64,000 nt of DNA from Legionella sp. GTDB lineage: Bacteria; Pseudomonadota; Gammaproteobacteria; Legionellales; Legionellaceae. Under the pieces are notes generated by a model. It saw nothing but the letters and a program-made list of their open reading frames with translations. It had not been told where the DNA came from and did no database searches. Positions within the stretch are counted from its first letter, which is position 1. Each line of letters starts with the position of its first letter. Below, piece after piece: positions 1-8,612 of the stretch. The stretch lies in assembly GCA_017306715.1 (NCBI GenBank), contig JAFKHV010000007.1, positions 79,031 to 143,030 of the forward strand. Direction: 5' to 3'. A program made the position numbers and the translations under genes.

Positions 1-267
1 TAAGCTTATGGTATGGAAAACAAACTTTCCATGCATTGGAATGTCCTTATTGCTGTTATTGATGGTAAATGTGGTTTCAGTTTTACCATTTAATTTATCA
101 AAACCTACTGGCGTAATCTCTGCTCCATCTAAACTGATTGCGGAGATGAGTAGATCATCAGTGAGGTTATTTTTAATTTTTATTTCGAAGCCATTGCAAG
201 CTGGGTTTGCAGTAGCTATGCCACTCACTAATAATGAACCAAGAGCCAGTAATCTTAATTTGTTCAT
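1..267 (-). CDS. Secreted hypothetical protein, C-terminus cut by window edge
   Basis: The reverse strand reads open from an ATG at 267-265 to the left edge, giving about 89 residues with no stop. The N-terminus MNKLRLLALGSLLVSGIATA is a typical Sec signal peptide, with likely cleavage before NPAC. The mature part seen is polar (many Asn, Asp, Thr) and suits a small periplasmic or secreted protein. An AGGAGA ribosome site lies about six bases upstream and decides the start. A TTGACA-like -35 element is visible on the same strand at 359-354, but the matching -10 is poor. The plus-strand frame opposite this gene is a shadow. The family is not recognised. Confidence 0.75.
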   Translation of the reverse strand, partial: MNKLRLLALGSLLVSGIATANPACNGFEIKIKNNLTDDLLISAISLDGAEITPVGFDKLNGKTETTFTINNSNKDIPMHGKFVFHTISL

Positions 268-469
268 AACTATCTCCTTTATTGTCGAAATTTTTAGTGA
301 CTTATGTGTCACAATTGATATGACATTTGTAGGTTAATAAAATAAGGATATAATGTCAATATAAAATTTAAAAATAAAAGTCATTCTCATTGGGCGAATA
401 ATAAAGACAGGGTTATTGGCTTTTTAGACTAAAATAGCTATTGACTTTGATGTCACGGAATTATTGAGG

Positions 470-490
470 CCGGGGTAAAATATACCCCGG
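470..490 (-). terminator. Hairpin after the PlcC-like gene
   Basis: CCGGGGTA (470-477) pairs perfectly with TACCCCGG (483-490) around a 5-base loop, just downstream of the minus-strand stop at 498. No good T-run follows, so it may be a weak terminator or a 3' stabiliser. Confidence 0.55.
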
Positions 491-497
491 TATGGAT

Positions 498-2069
498 TTA
501 AAGGGCGGGTTGTAAGTCTTGCTCAAGAAGCGCTTCTTCTGGATGATTATCGGGTCTAAAAATACTGTGCGAAACCAGTTCTGGACGTGTAACCAAGGGT
601 TTCTTCCAATCTTTTAAAGCCACACCGGTCGTTGGTGCTAACAAGGGCGTTTCTTGAGGTTGGCGTCCCGGTATTCGCCTTTTCTCATCTGTGACAATAT
701 CGTCTAACTCAGGTGCGCTAAGCGACTGAATTTTTGGTTTATAAGATAAAGGTAATACCCGTAAGCGCATGACTAGCCACAGAGCTTGTGCTTTAGAGCT
801 CAATTCCTGATAGCCATATTCGTGCGGTGCTTGATAAATTTTTTCCAGGAGACTCGGCGACACAATTTTTAAGGTGCTCAGTTCTTGGCGAAAATAGATT
901 TTATTGTCATTACCTAAAAGAATGAGCGGAGTATGCTGACGATAATTATAATCAATATCGGGCATGTGTTCGTAACCTGAATAGTGTGCCGGATTAGGTG
1001 TTTGTTCCCCTTGTAGCGCCTTCTGTATGTCATTTAAAGAGGCATGCATACCATTGAGGCAAGCGTTTTTGTTGTAGTGATTAGCCGGTAGGTCAAAGCT
1101 GCCATCTCCATAAGCTTGAATCGGGGCATCTTTAGGGTCGGGTGTGGGATCGTAGGGTTTAACGGTATTGACGGAAAATTTGTTTTCTTCGTCATGTAGG
1201 CTATTGACGAGAATGCTACCCCATAGACCAAATCGTTTGGGTAACTCCACGCGTAAGTCACCGATAAAAGATCCGTGGCCTGCGGCAAAGTGGTCGGTGT
1301 AGTAGTGAAAACCAAAAAACTCAATTCCTAAAGAAAGTGCAGTATAGCGATGGGATAAATCCTGCAATTGCGTCGGCGTTGTTTTAGCGGGAAAGGGTTT
1401 TAAGGTATCGCGAATACGCAAAAATTCATCATTCTCAGAATGGTAATTTGGATCCAAAGACCATTGTTCCAAATGATAAGCCAGGCGCGCATAACGGAGG
1501 GCCAGGAAATGGCTGATGGCATAAGCACGGATAGACCAAGGAGTAAAATGAGACATATTGCGCGTGAGCATATCACCGTAATTACGAACCCGGGTGGCGA
1601 ACATCAGTTGTTGTACATAAAAATTTAATGTTTCTGAAAAAGGAATATAGCGGGCATTATTAATTTTATAAATAGTCTCAATTTCTTTAATGGTTGTTTG
1701 GGGATTTGCCAGGCGTCGGTATGAGTCCAGAAGTTTATCCATTTCTTCATCATTGATGGGTTTACTGGTTAAATACTTACCAAGCTTTTGTTGATATTTG
1801 TCATACTCATCACTTTCATCAAATTCTTTGTGGGTCGGGAGATTTAAAGAGACTTCGTTACCACCATAGTAATCTCCAGACATACCGCATACTTGTCCTG
1901 CAGTCATCTTTAGATTCAGCGGTACGGGCATACCATCATCATCAAGGCGTTGCATAGTAATGGATAGGGTTCCGTTATTGTCAAAATGGACGTAGTTATT
2001 ATTTTTTAACTTTTGCCAATTATTGATACGGACACTGTTTCCCAATTGCGTATGTTCATTTGTATCCAC
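498..2069 (-). CDS. PlcC/CegC1-like zinc metallophospholipase C, candidate Dot/Icm effector
   Basis: The 523-residue protein has no signal peptide. It carries motifs I associate with the bacterial metallophospholipase C family that includes Legionella PlcA, PlcB and PlcC. These are a SGDYYGG segment near residue 64, an SHFxPWS...H cluster near 173-187, HYYTDHFAAGH at 255-265 and LHDEEN at 291-296; the His and Asp residues are the expected metal ligands. Such enzymes cleave phospholipid head groups. Absence of a signal peptide and an acidic tail (EEALLEQDL) fit type IVB export like PlcC rather than type II export like PlcA and PlcB. An AAGGAGA site precedes the ATG. The next gene on the same strand is also effector-like. 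Family assignment is from memory of motifs, not a search. Confidence 0.68.
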   Translation of the reverse strand: MDTNEHTQLGNSVRINNWQKLKNNNYVHFDNNGTLSITMQRLDDDGMPVPLNLKMTAGQVCGMSGDYYGGNEVSLNLPTHKEFDESDEYDKYQQKLGKYLTSKPINDEEMDKLLDSYRRLANPQTTIKEIETIYKINNARYIPFSETLNFYVQQLMFATRVRNYGDMLTRNMSHFTPWSIRAYAISHFLALRYARLAYHLEQWSLDPNYHSENDEFLRIRDTLKPFPAKTTPTQLQDLSHRYTALSLGIEFFGFHYYTDHFAAGHGSFIGDLRVELPKRFGLWGSILVNSLHDEENKFSVNTVKPYDPTPDPKDAPIQAYGDGSFDLPANHYNKNACLNGMHASLNDIQKALQGEQTPNPAHYSGYEHMPDIDYNYRQHTPLILLGNDNKIYFRQELSTLKIVSPSLLEKIYQAPHEYGYQELSSKAQALWLVMRLRVLPLSYKPKIQSLSAPELDDIVTDEKRRIPGRQPQETPLLAPTTGVALKDWKKPLVTRPELVSHSIFRPDNHPEEALLEQDLQPAL

Positions 2070-2177
2070 AACATTCTCCTTGTTATTTAATACATTATGT
2101 AACTTAAATGAAGCATGAGGCTGTTGATTTACGGCATGTTATATTGCTGTTCAATAGTCAATTAATATAGAAGGGAG

Positions 2178-3146
2178 TTATTTCTTTTGCAATTGAGTAT
2201 GCTCAGAATGTTGGTTAACAATATATTCATCAATGACCTCGACATTATTGAATATTCTTGAGCTTCGACGGCTTGCAGGGGATGAGTGTTTTTGGGGGGA
2301 ATATTGGCGAGGAGTAGTTTGTCCTGAGGACATGAGACTAGATAATTTAGAGGTATAAGGGGAGGGTCTACTGTCCAATAAATTATAACCTTGAGTCTTG
2401 AATCCTAAATAAACTAACAGGCGAGAAAACCAGTTTAGAGGGCGTGGAATAATTTTTTTTCCAGGAGGGCAGTTACTCTGCATAACTTGAGCTTCATCAC
2501 TCGATCGATACCGGGTCAACTGTTTTTTTAAAGAGATATCTTGAGTTGCAAGATCAATTATATTGCGTGCGGTCCAAGCACCACAATGAATATCATTGTG
2601 CTGCACCCCTTGATAGCGTGTTTCGAAACGCATTTCGTGTGCTTTTTTTTCTCCAAAAACAGAAGCAATACCTTTTTTTAGTGAGGCCTTCATGGCCTCA
2701 GTATTATACAGAAAGGAGAAAAGCCTAGGGCGTGAGTCAATTAGTGTCGCACAATTTTTCTCGGGCTCATAACACAGGGTAACCCAATGCATGCGCGGGA
2801 AAAGTCCCAAAATTTTGCAGCCCTCAGCGACGGGAAGCAGAATTCGCTCTTTTTGCAAAAGCGTTTGTATTACTTGCGGATTACTTTGATACTCATCCTT
2901 AAGATCAGTAAATATGTGTTCAATAGTTTGAAGCAGAGTCGTTTTTGAATTATCGGATGCGGGATCCAATACCAAGGCATGAGGGGTAACATATCCTAAT
3001 GGAGCGAGTATGCTACCGAGAGTATAATGCACAGGTAAAGAATTTTCTAATTTTGTCCCTAAAGCTTCGCGCATGATGCTTTCAGAATATTTGTAAGCAA
3101 AACTGTGTAGTTTTTTTTCTTCTGTTTTTTCGTTGCGACTGAACAT
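2178..3146 (-). CDS. CE-clan (Ulp1/YopJ-like) cysteine protease, candidate effector
   Basis: This 322-residue protein shows the ordered catalytic signature of clan CE peptidases, the fold shared by Ulp1/SENP proteases, bacterial deubiquitinases (SseL, ElaD, ChlaDub) and YopJ. The elements are His120 in MHWVTL, Asp137 in LIDSRP, oxyanion Gln182 in GVQHND and nucleophile Cys188 in IHCGAW. Spacing (about 17, 45 and 6 residues) is typical. The likely role is removal of ubiquitin-like modifiers, or acetylation, in a host cell. Legionella LupA is a precedent for a Ulp-like effector. There is no signal peptide. The C-terminal 100 residues are basic and Ser-rich, then end polar (SEHTQLQKK). It follows the FtsJ-type gene on the same strand after about 85 bases. 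Substrate cannot be told from sequence. Confidence 0.7.
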   Translation of the reverse strand: MFSRNEKTEEKKLHSFAYKYSESIMREALGTKLENSLPVHYTLGSILAPLGYVTPHALVLDPASDNSKTTLLQTIEHIFTDLKDEYQSNPQVIQTLLQKERILLPVAEGCKILGLFPRMHWVTLCYEPEKNCATLIDSRPRLFSFLYNTEAMKASLKKGIASVFGEKKAHEMRFETRYQGVQHNDIHCGAWTARNIIDLATQDISLKKQLTRYRSSDEAQVMQSNCPPGKKIIPRPLNWFSRLLVYLGFKTQGYNLLDSRPSPYTSKLSSLMSSGQTTPRQYSPQKHSSPASRRSSRIFNNVEVIDEYIVNQHSEHTQLQKK

Positions 3147-3230
3147 AATCGTAAGAGGACTCTTAATTTTTGGTAATAAGTTTTAGCTTCATATACTATA
3201 CATGAATAACCTTATCTAAAGATTAAGAAA

Positions 3231-4169
3231 TCACTTAAAAGGATAAAAAAAAGTCACTTCGTGTTTATTATTGTAGAGATGTTGAATATGCGCATCCGGT
3301 ATTTTTTGCAATTGCTTAATAATACTTAAATCCGTCTCACCCTGTAATTTTATGGTAATGATTAATTGTCGTGCTTTATTACTTTTGATCCATAGGTCAA
3401 TTAACCTGAATGCCCGCTCGGGATAACAAGCCACATCCGAAAGTAACCAATCGATAGGTTTAGAAAACTCTTTAGGTTCCAGCGCAAAAGCACTTTGCTG
3501 ACGCGAAGAGACTCCCGGTAAAGAGGCGATTTCTGGTGCCAAAGGTGCTTTATCGATTGCCAGCACCTGTGTGCCAAATGTATGCATCACATAAGTCCAA
3601 CCACCAGGGGATGCACCTAAATCAACTACGGTTTCTCCCGTTTGTGGATAACGGCCTAAAACAGACAAGGCCTCCCATAACTTCAAATACGCACGATTCG
3701 GTGGGTTTGTTTTATCCTCAATAAATTGACAATGACCATCGGGCCAAGGGTGCGATCGTTTGGCGCTATATATCAAGGTGTGTTCATCTAATAAAGAGAA
3801 GACGCCGATTTGCGGGAGCGGATCAATTGACGGGAAGGTTTGCACCAAATTGGGGCAGGTTTTTACTTGCGCTTCAATTAATCGGGAGCGGCGAATGTGT
3901 GATAACGGATGCAAATACCAATATTTTTGTACTTGCCGTAAAATTTTTGCTGCTGCTGAGATTGATTGAACGTTTACAACTTTGGGCTCATACCAAATGT
4001 CTTGAGCAAAACAAACGGCCTTTGGCTCCTCGGTACTGAGCAGTAAATCTCCGGCAATAGTAAAATTACTCTGTAGTTCTTGTTTTAATTCGGAAGCGAA
4101 CTGTGGGTGCAGCAGATACGCGGCGTTTATTGGATATTTAGGGTTTAAATGAGGCAAAGCGGTATTCAT
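3231..4169 (-). CDS. FtsJ/RrmJ-type SAM-dependent RNA 2'-O-methyltransferase
   Basis: The 312-residue protein has a C-terminal Rossmann methyltransferase domain with SAM motif I VVDLGASPGGWTYV (residues 181-194). It also has the K-D-K-E tetrad of 2'-O-ribose methyltransferases: Lys163 in AYLKLWEAL, Asp245 in LLSDVA, Lys274 in ITIKLQG and Glu304 in HEVTFF. The N-terminal half (about 1-150) is a separate domain, as in RlmM, which methylates 23S rRNA before ribosome assembly. The protein is shorter than E. coli RlmM (about 366 residues) and the N-terminal part is not clearly the same, so the exact RNA target is uncertain. It acts in the cytoplasm. Confidence 0.8.
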   Translation of the reverse strand: MNTALPHLNPKYPINAAYLLHPQFASELKQELQSNFTIAGDLLLSTEEPKAVCFAQDIWYEPKVVNVQSISAAAKILRQVQKYWYLHPLSHIRRSRLIEAQVKTCPNLVQTFPSIDPLPQIGVFSLLDEHTLIYSAKRSHPWPDGHCQFIEDKTNPPNRAYLKLWEALSVLGRYPQTGETVVDLGASPGGWTYVMHTFGTQVLAIDKAPLAPEIASLPGVSSRQQSAFALEPKEFSKPIDWLLSDVACYPERAFRLIDLWIKSNKARQLIITIKLQGETDLSIIKQLQKIPDAHIQHLYNNKHEVTFFYPFK

Positions 4170-4307
4170 CTACAAATAAAAGGACATTATAAATAGTTAT
4201 ACTCCTAAAATGAAACCCAGACGCTTCTAATTTTTGAGCGATTTGGTAGGGTAAGTCGCCCATGCTACACTGATGCTATGCTAGGACAAAGATTCAAGGA
4301 GTGAAGC

Positions 4308-5420
4308 ATGCACGTAAAAGCTGCGGTAGCTTATGCACCGAAAGCGCCATTAGTCATTGAAACTGTGGATTTGGAAGGCCCCAGAGCGGGCGAGGTATTA
4401 GTCGAGATTAAAGCGACAGGCGTTTGTCATACCGATGCATTTACGCTCTCTGGAGAAGACCCTGAGGGGCTTTTCCCCGCAATATTAGGACATGAAGGCG
4501 CAGGCGTCATCGTTGAGGTGGGGGCGGGCGTTACTTCAGTAAAGCCTGGTGATCATGTAATTCCTTTGTATACTCCGGAATGTCGCCAATGTGCTTATTG
4601 TTTATCCCAAAAAACTAATCTCTGCCAGGCAATCCGCAGTACTCAGGGGCAAGGGTTAATGCCTGATGGTACCAGTCGCTTTCATCGCGCGGGCAAACCT
4701 ATTTTTCACTATATGGGAACGTCTACGTTCGCACAGTACACGGTCTTGCCTGAAATTTCTGTAGCAAAAATTCATCCCGAGGCTCCTTTTGACAAAGTAT
4801 GTTACATCGGCTGTGGGGTCACTACCGGAATTGGTGCGGTAATTTATACCGCGAAAGTGACTCCTGGGGCGCGCGTAGTTGTATTTGGTCTTGGCGGTAT
4901 TGGGCTGAATGTAATCCAGGGGGCACGAATGGTAGGTGCTTCACAAATTGTTGGCGTTGATATTAATCCCCAGCGTCGTGTACTAGCCGAAAAAATGGGC
5001 ATGACCGATTTTGTCAATCCGCAAGAGGTTGGCAAGGACTTGATTGATTATTTAGTGTCGCTTACGCAAGGTGGCGCGGATTATAGTTTTGAATGCGTGG
5101 GCAATGTGCAGCTGATGCGCCAGGCACTTGAATGTTGCCATAAGGGCTGGGGGGTATGTACGATTATTGGTGTAGCGGGTGCGGGTCAAGAAATCGCAAC
5201 ACGGCCTTTTCAATTAGTTACCGGTAGAGTCTGGAAAGGTTCCGCCTTTGGTGGTGCACGTGGCCGTACGGATGTACCTAAAATTGTCGATTGGTATATG
5301 GACGGAAAAATTAACATCGACGATTTAATTACTCAGGTGATGCCTTTAGAAAAAATAAACGAAGCATTTACGCTTATGCATCAGGGCGAATCCATTCGCA
5401 CGGTGCTGACCTTCGATTAA
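4308..5420 (+). CDS. frmA: S-(hydroxymethyl)glutathione dehydrogenase (class III alcohol dehydrogenase)
   Basis: The 370 residues match class III ADH along the whole length. Features are catalytic zinc ligands in [17 protein letters not shown] and GHEGAG, a structural zinc cluster [17 protein letters not shown] near 92-108, and the NAD-binding GLGGIGLN loop. The enzyme oxidises S-hydroxymethylglutathione, the spontaneous adduct of formaldehyde and glutathione, to S-formylglutathione using NAD+. It also acts as GSNO reductase in many organisms. The ATG follows AAGGAGTGAAGC. The next gene, the matching hydrolase, starts 8 bases after its stop, so the two form one operon. No FrmR-type repressor gene is adjacent. 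Confidence 0.95.
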   Translation: MHVKAAVAYAPKAPLVIETVDLEGPRAGEVLVEIKATGVCHTDAFTLSGEDPEGLFPAILGHEGAGVIVEVGAGVTSVKPGDHVIPLYTPECRQCAYCLSQKTNLCQAIRSTQGQGLMPDGTSRFHRAGKPIFHYMGTSTFAQYTVLPEISVAKIHPEAPFDKVCYIGCGVTTGIGAVIYTAKVTPGARVVVFGLGGIGLNVIQGARMVGASQIVGVDINPQRRVLAEKMGMTDFVNPQEVGKDLIDYLVSLTQGGADYSFECVGNVQLMRQALECCHKGWGVCTIIGVAGAGQEIATRPFQLVTGRVWKGSAFGGARGRTDVPKIVDWYMDGKINIDDLITQVMPLEKINEAFTLMHQGESIRTVLTFD

Positions 5421-5428
5421 GGAGAGTT

Positions 5429-6277
5429 ATGCAGAATCTTAAGCTTCTGGAAAATCATCAATGTTTTGGTGGAGAGCAGCGCGTATATACACACGATGCG
5501 CATACCACCGACTGCGCCATGCGCTTTGCTCTTTATTTACCGCCACAGATGGTACAAAAGTCCTGCCCGGTGATTTACTGGCTTTCTGGATTGACCTGTA
5601 CGGAGCAGAATTTTATTACAAAAGCAGGTGCTCAGCGTGTTGCTGCAGAACTCGGACTAATCTTGGTAATTCCGGATACCAGTCCTCGCGGGATTGCGCA
5701 GATGGCAACTCAAGACTCTGAGTATTTAGGCGAGGGTGCAGGTTTTTATATTAACGCACGACAAGAACCTTGGGTGAAACATTATCAAATGGAGAATTAT
5801 ATAACCCAAGAATTGCCGCAGGTGGTGCAAGAGCTGCTTCCGCAAATGATTACCGCTATGGGAATTTTTGGTCATTCTATGGGTGGACATGGTGCGTTGA
5901 CCCTTGCCTTAAAAAATCAGCAACAGTATCAATCCGTCTCCGCACTTGCGCCCATCTGTGCGCCATCACAGACAACCTGGGGGCAACATGTTTTTCAAGC
6001 GTACCTTGGAGAAGATCCGGATACATGGAATAATTCTGATGCGAGTGCACTAATCAAACAATATGGTTGGCAGCATGGTGAAATTTTAATTGATCAGGGC
6101 CAAGAAGATGAGTATCTACACGAACAGTTGAAACCGCACATCTTTGCACAAGCCTGCGAAGAAGCCAAAGTGCCCCTGCGGCTTAGGATGCACAAGGGAT
6201 ATGACCATAGTTATTATTTTGTGGCCACTTTTATTGAGGATCATCTTAACTTTCATGCAACAGCTTTGATGAATTGA
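5429..6277 (+). CDS. fghA: S-formylglutathione hydrolase
   Basis: This 282-residue esterase D family enzyme hydrolyses S-formylglutathione to formate and glutathione, the second step of formaldehyde detoxification. The nucleophile elbow GHSMGGHGAL places Ser150. Asp228 in the DQGQEDEYL segment and His260 in GYDHSYYF complete the triad. The conserved segment WLSGLTCTEQNF is present near 51-62. Length is usual for the family. It has its own GGAGAG ribosome site in the 8-base gap after the dehydrogenase gene, so co-expression with it is near certain. Confidence 0.95.
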   Translation: MQNLKLLENHQCFGGEQRVYTHDAHTTDCAMRFALYLPPQMVQKSCPVIYWLSGLTCTEQNFITKAGAQRVAAELGLILVIPDTSPRGIAQMATQDSEYLGEGAGFYINARQEPWVKHYQMENYITQELPQVVQELLPQMITAMGIFGHSMGGHGALTLALKNQQQYQSVSALAPICAPSQTTWGQHVFQAYLGEDPDTWNNSDASALIKQYGWQHGEILIDQGQEDEYLHEQLKPHIFAQACEEAKVPLRLRMHKGYDHSYYFVATFIEDHLNFHATALMN

Positions 6278-6288
6278 AGGAATAAATT

Positions 6289-6723
6289 GTGAGAAAACTA
6301 ATTGCAATTGCCTTGATGACCCTTATCGGCAAGATTTCAGCACAAAGTAATTCAGAGTTAAATAAAGAAATTGTGACTCAATTTTACCAAAAAGCCATTA
6401 ATGAGAAAGATTTTGCCGCCGCAAAACCTTATTTAGGCGCATGGTATATTCAGCATAATCCTCTGGCTGAGGATGGGCTCGCTGGATTAGAAAAGTATTT
6501 AAACTTTTTGCGTACCCGTTATCCCTTAGCTCACAGCGAAATAAAGCGCGTATTTGCCGAGGGTGATTATGTAATCGTTCACGTACATTCCATCCTCGAG
6601 CCAGGAACTAAAGGACGAGCGATTATCGATATATTTCGTCTTGCAGAAGGCAAAATTTATGAACATTGGGATGTAACGCAATCTATTCCGGATACGGCAG
6701 CTAACAGCAACGGCATGTTTTAA
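6289..6723 (+). CDS. Secreted SnoaL/NTF2-like protein
   Basis: The protein has 144 residues from a GTG start (6289) preceded by GAAGGAA. The first 18 residues (MRKLIAIALMTLIGKISA) resemble a signal peptide with cleavage before QSN. The rest fits the SnoaL-like, NTF2-fold family: an N-terminal helix VTQFYQKAINEKDFAAA, a YIQHNP motif, and a C-terminal sheet with HSIL, DIFRLAEGKIYEHWDV. Family members include polyketide cyclases and many proteins of unknown role. It starts 11 bases after the S-formylglutathione hydrolase gene and probably shares its transcript. A link with formaldehyde metabolism is only positional. Confidence 0.8.
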   Translation: MRKLIAIALMTLIGKISAQSNSELNKEIVTQFYQKAINEKDFAAAKPYLGAWYIQHNPLAEDGLAGLEKYLNFLRTRYPLAHSEIKRVFAEGDYVIVHVHSILEPGTKGRAIIDIFRLAEGKIYEHWDVTQSIPDTAANSNGMF

Positions 6724-6778
6724 CTCCTGGAGGGTATTGCCAATTTTTGTAAAGCTGGCTTTTTCAAGTGGCTCGCTG

Positions 6779-6784
6779 TATAAT
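6779..6784 (+). promoter_or_regulatory. Consensus -10 box ahead of the LRR gene
   Basis: A perfect TATAAT stands about 37 bases before the chosen ATG at 6821. The -35 region (TGGCTT at 6756-6761, 17-base spacing) is weak. A GGGAGAG ribosome site lies at 6811-6817. Confidence 0.45.
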
Positions 6785-6820
6785 TTGCGCTCAATTTGGG
6801 TGGTGTGGATGGGAGAGTGC

Positions 6821-8575
6821 ATGATGTGGATGAATTTAAACTGTGATCTGGATGAAGAGAACAGTATTGAGCAGTTTAAACATGACTTAGTGAATCTTTC
6901 CTCTGGGTATTGCGGTTTATCTTTCGATTTTAAACATCTTGATTTTGATCGCCATAAAGAAATACTTAAACTTATCCCATCCTGGTTTCCACCTCATGTT
7001 AATATCTTGCGAGTGGATGCAAACGAGCTATTATCGGCAAAAAATATACCACAATGGCAAGAATTTATAGCAACTTTACCCATTAATACCTTAGGTTTTC
7101 ATTGGGGAAATCCAAAGTCAGATATCCAACCTCAGCATATTAATGATTTTTTATCATTTGCCTCTAATGCTAAGAACATTAAGAAAATAATTTTCCCTGA
7201 TCTATCATCACAAAATTCAAAAGAGTTAAAGAAACAATTAAAGAAATTTGCATCCATAACGTCCTGGAATTTCACCATAGATACGGAAGGAGGCGCTCTT
7301 TTTTTTCTGGCATGGTTGAAAACCAAGCCTAGTATCGAAAGATTACGTTTATCAACTCAACAATTTCCAACACCAGTAACGGTAAAACTAATTGCCGATA
7401 ATTGGGGCAAGGAGATAAAAGAGCTTGAGTTAGAGCATTTTTTAGGTAAAAAATTCATGGATGCAATGGATGTACAGTACAGTCTATTTACAAATATCCC
7501 TGCACTTGAATCCTTAAGTTTAGCAAAAAACGAATTGGAGACACATGAGCTTAAAAAACTCAAAGCTTTCATCGAGACGCTACCAAAAAACCTCTATCAC
7601 CTGAGCCTTGCAGATAATTTCCAAATTCAAAATATAGAAAAATTAAAAAATTTATTCCCCTATCTTCCTTCTGGATTGAGGGTATTGGATCTATCACGTA
7701 ACAATTTAAGCACGATAGATGATAGTTTTTTTAAGAATACCCTTCGTTCTCTTGATACATTAAATTTAAGCGCGACTGAGATTCCTACGTTCAGCGGGCT
7801 ACCTCCTTCAGTGACGACACTCGTATATGCTCATAGAACGCATGGCGATTGGTGCACGAATGCCATAGAATATGAGGCGTTCTTAAAACTTATTCGTACT
7901 ATTCCGAGCTCTGTTATAAAGCTTGATTTAAGTCATAATGAATTCGGGAAGCTCACCGAGGTTCAATTAAAGCAGCTGAAAGAGGCGATACCTAAAGATA
8001 TACAACAAGTCTATCTAGGGGCAACTAACTTATTCACAGATAAAAATCTGTCACGACTTGAATCCACTGTTAATTTATTGACTGAAGATAAAAATAAATA
8101 CTTTTATGGTGAAAGTAGCGAAAATTATGTAGAGCGAGCCCGAAAAGGCTGGAAAGGAGTAGATGGTTATCCCAAACCACCTTCTCTGGCTGAGGTTGAC
8201 CGTGATAAAGAACTGTTCATGCAATTAACGCAAAAAGTGGGTTTGGCAGTTTCTGAATATACCGCATGGTCAGTTAATAAAACTGCCAAACGAGGTCCTG
8301 AAGGGTGGTTTACTCGCTGGCGTCATGGTGCTGCAGGTGTGCTACGAGCCGAGAATTTATCAACAACGATAGAGGGCTGTACCCGTTTGCAAGATGCTGT
8401 AGAGAGAATCAATGAATTCCTAAAAAATAAGCATACTCGTTACCATAATCACTCATTTGCTTGTTTTCTACTGGATCAATTAACTACACTTAAAGAGATG
8501 GAGTGGTATGAACGTTGTGCAGCGGAATATCCGCACTACAAACCATATCCTCTGGCTACACTTAATCAGGGATAG
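6821..8575 (+). CDS. Leucine-rich-repeat protein, candidate Dot/Icm effector
   Basis: The frame is open from 6737, but the ATG at 6821 is chosen because GGGAGAG lies four bases upstream and a TATAAT box at 6779 would put transcription start after 6737. The product has 584 residues and no signal peptide. Residues about 226-403 contain leucine-rich repeats of RI-like character: LESLSLAKNEL, LYHLSLADN, LRVLDLSRNNL, LDTLNLSATEI, VIKLDLSHNEF. Such eukaryote-like LRRs usually bind proteins and are common in Legionella effectors. From about 443 to the end there is a distinct Trp/His-rich module (GWFTRWRHGAAGVLRAENL, then a CFLLDQLTTL helix). This may be one of the small C-terminal domains shared among Legionella LRR effectors; I cannot confirm which. 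Secretion is inferred. Confidence 0.75.
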   Translation: MMWMNLNCDLDEENSIEQFKHDLVNLSSGYCGLSFDFKHLDFDRHKEILKLIPSWFPPHVNILRVDANELLSAKNIPQWQEFIATLPINTLGFHWGNPKSDIQPQHINDFLSFASNAKNIKKIIFPDLSSQNSKELKKQLKKFASITSWNFTIDTEGGALFFLAWLKTKPSIERLRLSTQQFPTPVTVKLIADNWGKEIKELELEHFLGKKFMDAMDVQYSLFTNIPALESLSLAKNELETHELKKLKAFIETLPKNLYHLSLADNFQIQNIEKLKNLFPYLPSGLRVLDLSRNNLSTIDDSFFKNTLRSLDTLNLSATEIPTFSGLPPSVTTLVYAHRTHGDWCTNAIEYEAFLKLIRTIPSSVIKLDLSHNEFGKLTEVQLKQLKEAIPKDIQQVYLGATNLFTDKNLSRLESTVNLLTEDKNKYFYGESSENYVERARKGWKGVDGYPKPPSLAEVDRDKELFMQLTQKVGLAVSEYTAWSVNKTAKRGPEGWFTRWRHGAAGVLRAENLSTTIEGCTRLQDAVERINEFLKNKHTRYHNHSFACFLLDQLTTLKEMEWYERCAAEYPHYKPYPLATLNQG

Positions 8576-8612
8576 GGATTTGCTTGATTATAAGCAATAT
8601 TGAAGGAAGAAT

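Noticed and set aside
8..337. Plus-strand 109-codon frame at the left edge
   Set aside because: The opposite strand encodes a protein with a clear signal peptide and ribosome site (1-267), so this is a shadow.
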